In this document: one piece after another, positions 1-7,936 of the stretch
How the letters are laid out: each line of letters opens with the position of its first letter
Numbering within the stretch: the stretch's first letter is position 1
DNA from: Nitrosopumilus sp. Nsub
GTDB lineage: Archaea > Thermoproteota > Nitrososphaeria > Nitrososphaerales > Nitrosopumilaceae
DNA length: 64,000 nt
Reading direction: 5' to 3'
Assembly (NCBI RefSeq): GCF_001541925.1
Contig: NZ_LQMW01000008.1
Coordinates: 78,996 to 142,995, forward strand
The notes under the pieces: generated by a model
What the model saw: only the letters and a program-made list of their open reading frames with translations
What the model was told of the DNA's origin: nothing
The model's database searches: none
Made by a program: the position numbers and the translations under genes

Positions 1-28
1 ACAAATTGTTGAAGATGAAACACGATGA
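1..28 (+). CDS. C-terminal end of upstream gene, probably AcnX-type dehydratase large subunit (partial)
   Basis: Only the last eight codons are in the window (frame from base 2, ending QIVEDETR and a TGA at 26-28). The stop overlaps the ATG of the next gene in an ATGA arrangement, which implies translational coupling. The next gene encodes the small (swivel) subunit of an aconitase-X type enzyme, and archaeal large and small subunits are usually adjacent, so the large subunit is the likely identity. The eight residues themselves do not prove it. Confidence 0.5.
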
Positions 29-414
29 ATAAAATTTTAGTTTCAGGAAAAGTTGAGGGAATTGTTTTAAAATCAAATGATCCAATTAATTTTTTAGGAA
101 CAGTTGATAAAAAAACTGGAATTATTAGCGATAAAGAACATTCCCTTTTTGAAAAATCTATTAAAAATTCAATTTTAGTATTTCCATCTGGAATTGGTAG
201 TAGCGTTGGTGCATATACTATCTATTCTATAAAATCAAATAATACCGCACCAATTGCAATGATTTGCAAAAAAGCAGATCTAACAGTTGCTACAGGTTGC
301 GCACTAGCAAATATTCCATTAATTACAATTACTGATGAAGAATTTGAATCAATTAAAACTGGAATGAAATTATCTCTTAACACTGATTCAACTACTCTAA
401 TTCATTATCAGTAG
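25..414 (+). CDS. AcnX / phosphomevalonate dehydratase small subunit (DUF126 swivel domain)
   Basis: The 129-residue protein matches the DUF126 swivel domain of aconitase X. Visible family features are the PSGIGSSVGAYT segment near residues 54-65 and the ICKKADLTVATGCALANIPLI segment near residues 80-99. In archaea this subunit pairs with a large iron-sulfur subunit as mevalonate-5-phosphate dehydratase, the first step of the modified mevalonate route to isoprenoid (ether lipid) precursors. That substrate is inferred from the family; other AcnX enzymes act on hydroxyproline derivatives. The ATG overlaps the stop of the preceding gene. Its 3' end overlaps the convergent rqcH gene by 23 bases. 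Confidence 0.85.
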   Translation: MNKILVSGKVEGIVLKSNDPINFLGTVDKKTGIISDKEHSLFEKSIKNSILVFPSGIGSSVGAYTIYSIKSNNTAPIAMICKKADLTVATGCALANIPLITITDEEFESIKTGMKLSLNTDSTTLIHYQ

Positions 415-2341
415 AGATTTCTTTTTCTAAATCTCCTAAACTAATTTCTTTAATTTGACTTTTTCCAGCAGGTAAAGCACGAACAAATTCATCGATATTT
501 ATTTTTCTTGTAATGTCTTCAAATATTTTTAAAAATTCAATTCTTATTTTTTTTGCACATTCAGCCATTTCTAATCCATTTGGTTCAATTATTGCATAAC
601 AAATAGAATTTTTTTTAATTGGTTCTGGAGGTCCACATGTTAAAACATAATCATTATCTTCTAATTTTATTATTCCAACAGCTAATTTCAGAGTTTCAGA
701 TTTGATAAAATTTCGTTGTCCTTCTATTGTAAATGAGCCTTTAGGCAAGAATTCTCCACTTGGAGCTGATTTTTTTACTTGATCTGGATGCACCCAGTAG
801 GCACTAACTCCATACAACCCTTCTCTCCACGCTCTACTGAAACAGACTGTTGCAGAAGCAATTTCATTCATAGTTGTATCTGGTACATTTTCTGCATCCT
901 TTAAAATAAAAAATGGTGATCCAAAAATATCCCCATGAAAAACTTTATCATCTTTATCTAGGTGTTTTCTAATTACAGCAGAATTTGATGCTGCATCTCT
1001 TCCACCAATTGTAAGAAATCCATCAGTAGTCATAAACCATCTATATCGTTCAAACCAATTTTTCTTTCTAATTTCTGAAACTACTTCTAAATTTCTCTCA
1101 GATTCAGTTTGATTTTGGAATTTCTTTAATTTCTTTTCTGTTTTTTCTTTAATTGCTTGAATTGAATTAATAGCACCTGATTGTTTTTTTGCTTGATTAA
1201 ACAAAACAGATGCAATTGATTGAAGTGGAGATTCTGTATTTATCTTAATTTTTTCATCTTCTACAATTATCATTGAAATCCCTTTTTCATTAATCAATTT
1301 TGCATTATTTGTTGCCAAAATTTCTTGTGCTGAATCATTTGTTATTGAAATAATTCCCTTAGAAATCATTTCATAAAGTGAATTTGCTACATTTGTAATC
1401 TTTTTTGATTTTTCTTTTACTGTTGCGATTGCTTTTTCTTGTTCAGATATTTGAGTTTCTAAATCTTTAATTTTTTTGTCTGAACCACTAGTTTGAATTG
1501 ATTTACCTTTATCAACTATATTTTTTGTAAATACTGTATCTAATCCTTCAATAAATGTAGAAACATTTGTTATTTTACCTTCTAATTTACCTAATTTTAC
1601 TGGAAGAACATCAATCTTTTCATTTTCAACTATTATTGGTTCATGATTTCCTGATACAATATCTGAAATAATATTTTTTGTAATTTCAAAAATTTTTGTA
1701 ATTTCTTCTTTTGTTAATAAATTACCAATTTTTTTAGGATCGATATTTGTAATTTCAAATACTGATTCCACATATTTTTTTGGTAATCCTAATGTTCTTC
1801 CAAACCATTTTGCAGCAATTAAATCAGAATTTTTTAAATCATCAAAATTTGATTCTGTTAAATTAAAAATATCTAAATTATTTTCCGGTGGTTGTACATA
1901 GTCTAATCCTACACTAAGTTTTCTATGTCTAACTTCAATTGAATGCTGTAAGGCTAAAATTTTCATTTCATTATTACAAAGTAGAATATTTCCGTCCCCA
2001 AAAAATTCTCCAACTAAAATGAATTCTTTTCCAAATCCCTCAAACGTAAAATATGCAATTCTTTCAGCACCTATTTGTTCAATTTTTTTTAATTTTAATC
2101 GAAGTAAATCACTTCTTAATCTTTTCAGCAATCTATTTGGTTCCATTTGATCAATCTTTACTTTAGTCAGCCAAACACCTGACGTTGAAATCATCATAAA
2201 GAGATCGCTTTTTTCTGTATGATGAAGTTTGAATAGAATACTATCTTTTGTAATCCCGTAGATATTACTGATATAGTATCCTTGAACTTGTTCAGAAATT
2301 TGATTTACTAAATATCTTAATTCAATTCCAGCTAATGCCAT
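392..2341 (-). CDS. rqcH: RqcH/NEMF (Rqc2, NFACT) ribosome quality control protein
   Basis: At 649 residues this is a full-length NFACT protein: NFACT-N domain (about 1-190), helix-hairpin-helix region, a coiled-coil middle (about 290-425), NFACT-R domain from about 428 (KNWFERYRWF then the GGRDAASN motif) and a C-terminal part with the AYWVHPDQVKKSAPSG segment. Family members bind 50S/60S subunits blocked by peptidyl-tRNA and, in bacteria and eukaryotes, add C-terminal tails to stalled chains. The usual Asp-Arg pair of NFACT-N appears as Glu-Arg (GAERIAYF, about residue 92). It is convergent with the AcnX gene. Pelota is encoded about 55 kb away in the same window. Confidence 0.93.
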   Translation of the reverse strand: MALAGIELRYLVNQISEQVQGYYISNIYGITKDSILFKLHHTEKSDLFMMISTSGVWLTKVKIDQMEPNRLLKRLRSDLLRLKLKKIEQIGAERIAYFTFEGFGKEFILVGEFFGDGNILLCNNEMKILALQHSIEVRHRKLSVGLDYVQPPENNLDIFNLTESNFDDLKNSDLIAAKWFGRTLGLPKKYVESVFEITNIDPKKIGNLLTKEEITKIFEITKNIISDIVSGNHEPIIVENEKIDVLPVKLGKLEGKITNVSTFIEGLDTVFTKNIVDKGKSIQTSGSDKKIKDLETQISEQEKAIATVKEKSKKITNVANSLYEMISKGIISITNDSAQEILATNNAKLINEKGISMIIVEDEKIKINTESPLQSIASVLFNQAKKQSGAINSIQAIKEKTEKKLKKFQNQTESERNLEVVSEIRKKNWFERYRWFMTTDGFLTIGGRDAASNSAVIRKHLDKDDKVFHGDIFGSPFFILKDAENVPDTTMNEIASATVCFSRAWREGLYGVSAYWVHPDQVKKSAPSGEFLPKGSFTIEGQRNFIKSETLKLAVGIIKLEDNDYVLTCGPPEPIKKNSICYAIIEPNGLEMAECAKKIRIEFLKIFEDITRKINIDEFVRALPAGKSQIKEISLGDLEKEISTDNELE

Positions 2342-2445
2342 AATTATCGTGTTTAATCTCTAAAATTATACCCTTCCTATACTGTGCTCAAGTTTTTACC
2401 AAAGATATTAAACATGGTTTGCTTGATTTACGCTAGAAATTTACT

Positions 2446-2928
2446 TTGGCCAAATTTAAAAAGAAAAAATCAGCACCTACGCCTGGAAATGATGATTCTA
2501 AACCTAAAATTGAAGAAAATATTGATACTCCTGAAACAGAAAAATCTCCTCCTACCACAAATAATTCTAAAGAGCCATCAAAAGATCCACCAATTAACGC
2601 TGCAGAAAAAAGTGAAAAAGATAAAAAATTATCTAAATTATTTTGGATGCGTATTGCTTTAGGAGTAATTGCAGGTATTGCAACTACTTTTATTTTTGAA
2701 GACATTGAAGGTGAAGAAAGAAGATGGGCATCAATTGGATTTATGATAATAGTATTTTTCGGTTCAATTATAGTTGCCAAAGGAATGAATATGCAATTAC
2801 CATCATCAGATAGAAAAAAGATTGTTACACAAGGTATAGGTAGCTACGTATTTTTGTATTTGTTTACATGGATTGTAAGTTACACTTTGACACATCTTGG
2901 AGATGTATCTACAGGAATTAATTTATAA
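2446..2928 (+). CDS. Small three-helix membrane protein, EMC6/Rab5ip-like
   Basis: The 160-residue protein starts at TTG (MAKFKKKKSA). It has a charged, Pro/Ser-rich cytosolic N-terminus (1-65) and three predicted membrane helices at about 68-84, 97-112 and 132-150. The pattern of an arginine entering helix 1 (WMRIALGVIAGI), a short turn, and a third helix ending FTWIVSY resembles EMC6, whose last helix ends in a W..xY motif. EMC6-type proteins belong to membrane-protein insertion complexes, so a role with the SRP/Sec route is possible. The match is from topology and a few residues only. It could be an unrelated small membrane protein. Confidence 0.5.
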   Translation: MAKFKKKKSAPTPGNDDSKPKIEENIDTPETEKSPPTTNNSKEPSKDPPINAAEKSEKDKKLSKLFWMRIALGVIAGIATTFIFEDIEGEERRWASIGFMIIVFFGSIIVAKGMNMQLPSSDRKKIVTQGIGSYVFLYLFTWIVSYTLTHLGDVSTGINL

Positions 2929-2956
2929 AAAAATTAAACAAGTAGGAATATAGATT

Positions 2957-3547
2957 ATGTGGAATTATAAAACACCTGGTATACCTGACGAACATTTTGA
3001 TCGTGCTGAAAAAGTTCCAATTACTAAAGAAGAAGTAAGAACAATTCAACTTAGTAAAGCACGACTAAAACCTGGTCAAATTGTTTATGATATTGGTTGT
3101 GGTAGTGGTTCAATTTCTGTTGAAGCGGGAATTCAAATTGAATCTAGTGGTAAAGTTTTAGCAATTGACTATGATAAAAATGCTGTAGAATTAACTAAAA
3201 ATAATTTAAAAAAATTTAATCTTTCAAACGTTTCTGTAATTTTTGGTAATGCTAAAGAAAAACTTTCTGATTTAGAAATGGCTGATGTTATTTTTATTGG
3301 AGGAACAGGTGGTGATACTGCTGAAATAGTCAAACTATCTAAAAATAAACTAAAATCTGGTGGTAGAATTGTAATAGGAATTATCTTAATTGAAACATTA
3401 TATTCAGTTTTACAAATTCTTGATAGCCTAAAATTTGATTCTATTGATATTACACAAGTCACAATTTCTAAGAGTAGAAAAACAACTACTGGTACTATGA
3501 TGTTAGCTAGAAATCCAGTCACAATAATATCTGCTACAAAAGTATAA
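2957..3547 (+). CDS. cbiT: Cobalt-precorrin-6B C15-methyltransferase / C12-decarboxylase (CbiT)
   Basis: The 196-residue protein has the CbiT signature: GIPDEHF near the N-terminus, the SAM-binding VYDIGCGSGSISVE motif at about 43-56, an acidic AIDYDKNAVE strand and the FIGGTGGD loop at about 112-119. CbiT methylates C15 and decarboxylates the C12 acetate side chain in corrin-ring synthesis. It opens a plus-strand run cbiT-cbiL-cbiF. A purine-rich AGTAGGAA lies just upstream of the ATG. In many organisms CbiT is fused to or next to CbiE (C5-methylation); no CbiE is seen in this window. Confidence 0.93.
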   Translation: MWNYKTPGIPDEHFDRAEKVPITKEEVRTIQLSKARLKPGQIVYDIGCGSGSISVEAGIQIESSGKVLAIDYDKNAVELTKNNLKKFNLSNVSVIFGNAKEKLSDLEMADVIFIGGTGGDTAEIVKLSKNKLKSGGRIVIGIILIETLYSVLQILDSLKFDSIDITQVTISKSRKTTTGTMMLARNPVTIISATKV

Positions 3548-3583
3548 TCTAGGCTTTTAATTGGGGAAAAAGGCAATGAAATC

Positions 3584-4306
3584 ATGCCTGGATTGATCGG
3601 TATTGGTGTAGGTCCTGGAGACGTAGAACTCTTAACTGTAAAAGCAGTCAAGGCAATCCAAAATGCGGATATTATCATGTGTCCAGCTTCAAATGAAAAT
3701 AGACCAAGTATTGCATTATCAGTTGTTTCATCAATAATAGATAAATCCAAAAATCAAGAAATTATTAAATTAATTTTTCCAATGACAAAGGATAAAGATA
3801 TTCTAGAAGAATCATGGAAAAGAAATGCCAAAATAATGGCTGAAACTGTTTTGAAAGGAAAAAATGTTGTCTATCTTACAGTAGGTGATCCATATTTGTA
3901 TAGTACATGGATTTACATGCATAGAGATTTGAAAGAAAAATATCCTGAAATGAATATTAGTGTAATTCCAGGAATTGTATCCATATTTTCATTTGCATCT
4001 AAAGTTGGTGTGAGTGTTGCAGAAGGAGCTGAAAAGGTTGCAATCATTCCATCCTGTTATGATTTATCCAGTGTTAAAGAAATTGCGAGACATTCCGAAT
4101 CAATGATATTTCTAAAAGATGGTAGATACTTTGATCAAGTAATTGAAGTGTTAAAGGAATCTGGTTTTCCAAGTGATTCACTTTTTGCAATTGGACAAGA
4201 TTTAGGAACAGAAAATGAAATTATAAGAACAATGAAATTAGGTGAAGTAAATGATGAAACTTTAACTACAAAATATTTTTCAATTTTGGTGGTAAAGCGT
4301 GTCTAA
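3584..4306 (+). CDS. cbiL: Cobalt-precorrin-2 C20-methyltransferase (CbiL)
   Basis: The 240-residue protein belongs to the tetrapyrrole methylase family: GIGVGPGDVELLTVKAVKAI at the N-terminus (SAM-site loop), TVGDPYLYSTW at about 101-111, VIPGIVSIFSFASKVG at about 129-144. The IIMCPAS segment after the first motif is typical of CbiL/CobI, which methylates C20 of precorrin-2. It lies 36 bases after cbiT and overlaps cbiF by 8 bases, so the three are probably one transcript. Confidence 0.92.
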   Translation: MPGLIGIGVGPGDVELLTVKAVKAIQNADIIMCPASNENRPSIALSVVSSIIDKSKNQEIIKLIFPMTKDKDILEESWKRNAKIMAETVLKGKNVVYLTVGDPYLYSTWIYMHRDLKEKYPEMNISVIPGIVSIFSFASKVGVSVAEGAEKVAIIPSCYDLSSVKEIARHSESMIFLKDGRYFDQVIEVLKESGFPSDSLFAIGQDLGTENEIIRTMKLGEVNDETLTTKYFSILVVKRV

Positions 4307-5063
4307 CGTATTTTTTGTTGGTTGTGGTCCTGGCGATCCTGAACTAATTACAGTTAAAGCAAAAAAATTAATTCAAAAAGCTGATGTTGTAGTTTATTCT
4401 GGTTCATTGATTCCTGAACCCATTTTAAAATTATGTAAAAAAGGAAAGCTCTATGATGCTGCAAAATTAGTTAGAGAAGAAATTTTTGATCTGTTATACA
4501 AAAATGCAAAAAAAGACAAATTGGTTGTAAGACTTCATGATGGCGATCCTGCAATTTATGGTGCAATTAGAGAACAGATTGACAATTTAGAGAAAAAAGG
4601 AATTCAATCTACTGTTGTGCCTGGCGTAACATCATTTTTAGCCTCAGCTGCTGCACTTGGAACTCAATTAACATTACCTGGTGTGACTCAAACAATGATA
4701 ATTACAAGAGCAGAAGCAAGAACAAAAGTTCCTAAAAGAGAACAAATTTCTGAACTTGCAAAACATCAAGCAACATTGATTTTTTACTTAAGTGTACATT
4801 TGTTAAATAAAATTTCAAAAGAAGCCATTGAAGGTGGATATAAAAAATCTACACCAGTAGCAGTTGTTTATAGAGCAAGTAGAAAAGATCAAAAAATAAT
4901 TATTGGAACACTTGTTGATATTGCAAGTAAAGTAAAAGCTGAAAAAATTACAATGACAGCCATTGTAATTATTGGTGATGTAATAAAACCAAAATCATAT
5001 GAATACTCAAAACTTTATGATAAAACATTTACTCATGGTTTTAGAAAAGCTAAAACTAAATAG
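4299..5063 (+). CDS. cbiF: Cobalt-precorrin-4 C11-methyltransferase (CbiF)
   Basis: The 254-residue tetrapyrrole methylase begins at GTG within the end of cbiL. Motifs are VFFVGCGPGDPELITVKAKK, DVVVYSGSLI (typical of CbiF/CobM), RLHDGDPAIYGAIREQ and VPGVTSFLASAAALG. The enzyme methylates C11 of cobalt-precorrin-4 before ring contraction is completed. The C-terminal tail is basic and short. Its 3' end overlaps the convergent MurI-like gene by 8 bases. Confidence 0.93.
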   Translation: MSNVFFVGCGPGDPELITVKAKKLIQKADVVVYSGSLIPEPILKLCKKGKLYDAAKLVREEIFDLLYKNAKKDKLVVRLHDGDPAIYGAIREQIDNLEKKGIQSTVVPGVTSFLASAAALGTQLTLPGVTQTMIITRAEARTKVPKREQISELAKHQATLIFYLSVHLLNKISKEAIEGGYKKSTPVAVVYRASRKDQKIIIGTLVDIASKVKAEKITMTAIVIIGDVIKPKSYEYSKLYDKTFTHGFRKAKTK

Positions 5064-5820
5064 ATAAATAATTTATTTTATTTTTAATACCCATTTTATT
5101 TAATTTATTTTTAAAATTTATTGTATTTCCTGATGTAAAAATTTTTAATGAATTTCTTTTTGATTTTTTATTTTTAATTTTTGAAAAAATTTTTTTTGCA
5201 ACCATATTTCCTGGATCAATAAATTGTACTTCTGGAAATTCTTTTTGCAATAATTTTTTTAGAAATAATAAATGTGTACTTGATAATGTAATCGTATCTA
5301 TTTTTTTTGCAATTATATGTTCTTCTAAACTTTTTTTAATTATTTTTTTACAATAATTTTTATTATTAAGAAATTTTCCTGATTCAACTAAATCTACAAG
5401 ATTTGTTCCATTAATTTTAAAAATTTCATATGATTTTGGAATCTTATTCTCTTTAACATAGTTTTCAAGTCCTTTACTGTTAACAGATGATTTTGTTGCA
5501 AGTATTCCTATCTTTTTTGATTTTGATTTTTTTTGTGCTAGTTTTAAAGGAGGTTTAACATCTATCATCTTCCCTTTTTGTAAATCTAACATTAGACTTG
5601 GTGTATTTGATGCAACAACAATAATGTCAGGCGTAAACTTTTCTTCTAACATACTAGTTGTTTTTTTTATTATTGAGGCTATTTGAGCCTGAGACTTTGT
5701 TCCATATGGATAATTTTTTTGATCTGCAAAATACACAATATCTGATTTCATAATTTTTTGAATTTCTTTAATTATTGAAAGTGAGCCTAATCCTGAGTCA
5801 AAAACAGCAATTTTTGCCAA
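5056..5820 (-). CDS. MurI-like Asp/Glu racemase family protein lacking both catalytic cysteines
   Basis: The 254-residue protein has the fold signatures of glutamate racemase: FDSGLGSLSIIKEI (7-20), YPYGTKSQ (37-44), IIVVASNTPS (66-75) and TLSSTH (178-183). In active MurI the last two motifs read ACNT and GCTH, and the two cysteines are the acid/base pair. Here they are Ser71 and Ser181. Archaea lack peptidoglycan, so D-glutamate supply is not expected. The residue changes are seen directly. Loss of racemase activity and a possible new function are inference. The C-terminus is very Lys-rich. Confidence 0.8.
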   Translation of the reverse strand: MAKIAVFDSGLGSLSIIKEIQKIMKSDIVYFADQKNYPYGTKSQAQIASIIKKTTSMLEEKFTPDIIVVASNTPSLMLDLQKGKMIDVKPPLKLAQKKSKSKKIGILATKSSVNSKGLENYVKENKIPKSYEIFKINGTNLVDLVESGKFLNNKNYCKKIIKKSLEEHIIAKKIDTITLSSTHLLFLKKLLQKEFPEVQFIDPGNMVAKKIFSKIKNKKSKRNSLKIFTSGNTINFKNKLNKMGIKNKINYLSI

Positions 5821-5858
5821 TAATTTGTTTTGATAAATTGACCATTATAGTTTGTTAG

Positions 5859-5923
5859 CTAAATTTACTCAAAAACTGATCTAAATTTACACTGTTGATT
5901 AAGACTAAATTTCTAAATTTACT
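5859..5923 (+). repeat. Four CTAAATTTAC-type repeats in the promoter of cdvB
   Basis: The element CTAAATTTAC(T) occurs at 5859, 5881 and 5913, with a shorter copy CTAAATTTC at 5905. The core TAAATTTA is its own reverse complement. The repeats fill the 65 bases before the cdvB start at 5927, including the place where a TATA box would sit. They may be binding sites for a division regulator or simply AT-rich promoter DNA. Confidence 0.5.
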
Positions 5924-5926
5924 ATC

Positions 5927-6580
5927 ATGCCAAACTTCGACAGTACATGGGCTCGACAAGAGACCCAAAGTGTAACTGGCAAACTACGCGATGCAGTAAA
6001 GCCTCAAGGTGCATTAAAACCACGTATTCAAACAGCAGTTAACAAACTACAAGTCCAAATATCAAAAATGGACTCAATGTTAGGTAAATTGCAAGAAAGA
6101 GATGCGCAACTCTTTCAACGAGTCGTGACTGCAATGCAGCAACATGATACTAGCACAAGTAGAGTTTTGTCTAACGAATTAGCAGAAATTCGTAAAGTTA
6201 CAAAGATGCTCGGCAATGCAAGAATGTCTTTAGAACAAGTTCAACTAAGACTGACAACTATTCATGATCTTGGTGATGCTATGGTAGCAATTGGACCAGC
6301 TATGTCTACAATGAAGGGATTGAAGTCATCGCTAGGAAGATTCATGCCAGAAGCTGATTCAGAATTGAATAGTATGACCCAGACACTTAATGGACTTATG
6401 ATGGATTCACTTGCAGGAGACTCATTCAATATGGAGTCTGATGTTTCTAACGAAGAAACCGATAAGATTCTTCAAGAAGCATCTGCAGTAGCTGAGCAAC
6501 AGATAGGAGATAAATTCCCATCTGTACCATCTTCAACAGGACTTTCGTCACAAACCTCTTCTACTTCTTCCTTTGAGTAG
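5927..6580 (+). CDS. cdvB: ESCRT-III-like cell division protein, CdvB family
   Basis: The 217-residue protein has a basic helical N-terminal half with repeated amphipathic helices (about 10-115, e.g. KPRIQTAVNKLQVQISKMDSM), a middle segment (GDAMVAIGPAMSTMKGLKS) and an acidic Ser-rich tail, the plan of archaeal Snf7/ESCRT-III proteins. CdvB proteins assemble filaments that constrict the membrane at division. No C-terminal winged helix or clear broken-wing region is obvious, so this is probably a short paralogue (CdvB1/2 type). CdvA and CdvC are not in the window. Repeats upstream may serve its regulation. Confidence 0.85.
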   Translation: MPNFDSTWARQETQSVTGKLRDAVKPQGALKPRIQTAVNKLQVQISKMDSMLGKLQERDAQLFQRVVTAMQQHDTSTSRVLSNELAEIRKVTKMLGNARMSLEQVQLRLTTIHDLGDAMVAIGPAMSTMKGLKSSLGRFMPEADSELNSMTQTLNGLMMDSLAGDSFNMESDVSNEETDKILQEASAVAEQQIGDKFPSVPSSTGLSSQTSSTSSFE

Positions 6581-6754
6581 ACAGTTGTGTTAGACGATTG
6601 TTACTATTTTTATTTATAATTAAAAAAATAATTTTTTATTGAATTTATAAAATCAGAAATAACTTGGTAAATTAAGTCAGTATTAGGAAAAATGTTAGTT
6701 ATTTAATAATCTCGATCAAGATTGGTTTTTTTACAACTATAATTGATTCAAGAT

Positions 6755-7399
6755 ATGGCAATGCCTGAAGGCTATGATGGATTAAGAACAGGTGATGAAT
6801 CTGAAAGAACAGATGATCCTAATGAATACAAACGAACTTGTATTGATTTTATCGAAGACATTTCTCATGACTATGAAGCATGGGTTGATTATTACAAATT
6901 ACCAGAAGATGAAGATAAACGAAGACGTGAAGGAATTAAGGCAACTATTGCTAGAACTAATGAGTGGTTAGCAAAAGTTGCACAATCAATCAAAGCAGTA
7001 GATGTTATAATGAATGATGGAATTCAAAAGATGGCAGAATCTACTGCAGGTAAACCTCTAGAAATTGGAGTTTTTGTAAACCAAAAATCTGGATATACTG
7101 AAACAAAGCCTGGAGTAATTGATGTTGTTGTTAAAGGCAATCCTAGAAAAAATAGAAAACTAAAACTGGGTTATCACTTCAAAGATGATCGATTTAGAAT
7201 TGAATCCACATGTGGTGCATATCTAGAAGAAACTAATTTACCTACTGAGGGATTTGATGAAATGGAAATTCATCTTAAACTACATGCAGAAAATGCAAAA
7301 TCTCGAGATGTAATTTCATTTACTATTACTATTGGTGAATTTGAAAATGATGTTGAAATTGATAAACGTGGAATTTCAACTGTAGTGCATTTAGTTTGA
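6755..7399 (+). CDS. Uncharacterised two-domain protein
   Basis: I do not recognise this family. I chose the ATG at 6755 (MAMPEGYDG, 214 residues) over an in-frame TTG four codons upstream. The N-terminal half (to about 105) is acidic and helical (DYEAWVDYYKLPEDEDKRRREG, split by prolines), with a second helix pair ending MNDGIQKMAEST. The C-terminal half (about 112-214) is predicted all-beta, with alternating hydrophobic strands (VIDVVVKG, DVISFTITIGEF), like a beta-sandwich. There is no signal peptide or membrane helix. It follows cdvB by about 170 bases with no evident operon link. Confidence 0.7.
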   Translation: MAMPEGYDGLRTGDESERTDDPNEYKRTCIDFIEDISHDYEAWVDYYKLPEDEDKRRREGIKATIARTNEWLAKVAQSIKAVDVIMNDGIQKMAESTAGKPLEIGVFVNQKSGYTETKPGVIDVVVKGNPRKNRKLKLGYHFKDDRFRIESTCGAYLEETNLPTEGFDEMEIHLKLHAENAKSRDVISFTITIGEFENDVEIDKRGISTVVHLV

Positions 7400-7413
7400 T
7401 TTTGTTATTTCAA

Positions 7414-7533
7414 CTAGATGTAATCTGCAAATAAATACAATCCAATCAAAGTCATACCAATTGCTGCAAAACCTAATTTTATGAGAAAGACTTTGGATTT
7501 ACTTAATTGAGGGATAATTTTCTCTGCTTTCAT
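7414..7533 (-). CDS. 39-residue single-helix membrane microprotein
   Basis: The reading frame starts at ATG 7533 and ends at TAG 7414. It encodes a charged N-terminus (MKAEKIIPQLSKSK) followed by one hydrophobic helix (about 15-36, with GFAAIGMTLIGLYLF) and a short DYI tail. Its ATG overlaps the TGA of the preceding gene (ATGA), a strong sign of translational coupling. It is the last gene of a four-gene operon led by glnK. Function unknown; a small subunit of a membrane complex is one possibility. Confidence 0.65.
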   Translation of the reverse strand: MKAEKIIPQLSKSKVFLIKLGFAAIGMTLIGLYLFADYI

Positions 7534-7799
7534 TTTATGTCTATTAGGACTCTTTTTGTTCCTCTGTTTATAGTAATGTAAGCTTGTTTTGGTTTAGGAA
7601 CAATCTCTTCAGTTTTTTCTAAATGTCTAGTTTGGGTTCCTCTATGAGATAAGGTGGTTGTTTTTCTTCTTTTTAATAACACATCATCTTTTCTTTTTTC
7701 TTGAAAGTTTTTAAATTCCACACCTGCCCAATTAGAATCTATTATTTCATCTGTAATTTTTTTATCTGTTCCTCTTTTTGTAATTAATAATAAACTCAT
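7530..7799 (-). CDS. Uncharacterised basic 89-residue protein in the glnK operon
   Basis: I chose the ATG at 7799 (MSLLLITKRG) because a GGAG motif lies 8 bases upstream (ATAGGAGAAAACGAA), although the frame is open to a TTG at 7826. The protein is hydrophilic and very basic in the middle (KRKDDVLLKRRKTTTLSHRG), with a beta-rich C-terminus (KQAYITINRGTKRVLIDIK). No known motif is seen. It is flanked on both sides by single-helix microproteins and coupled to the downstream one by an ATGA overlap. Confidence 0.65.
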   Translation of the reverse strand: MSLLLITKRGTDKKITDEIIDSNWAGVEFKNFQEKRKDDVLLKRRKTTTLSHRGTQTRHLEKTEEIVPKPKQAYITINRGTKRVLIDIK

Positions 7800-7813
7800 T
7801 TCGTTTTCTCCTA

Positions 7814-7936
7814 TCACATTGACCAATAAGTCATAATGACTGGCGGAATTGTAATAATTGCTGCTATAACTGGAATTTTTAGGTAATCTTTTTTGGTTAA
7901 TTTTGATGATCTAATTTTCTCAAAAGATAATTTCAT
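7814..7936 (-). CDS. 40-residue single-helix membrane microprotein after glnK
   Basis: ATG at 7936 directly follows the TAG of glnK (7937-7939) with no base between; stop TGA at 7814-7816. The product has a basic N-terminus (MKLSFEKIRSSKLTKKDYLK) and one hydrophobic helix (about 21-38, IPVIAAIITIPPVIM) ending TYWSM. The tight junction with glnK makes it very likely translated. PII proteins regulate membrane transporters, so a membrane anchor or target is conceivable, but nothing in the sequence shows this. Confidence 0.65.
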   Translation of the reverse strand: MKLSFEKIRSSKLTKKDYLKIPVIAAIITIPPVIMTYWSM

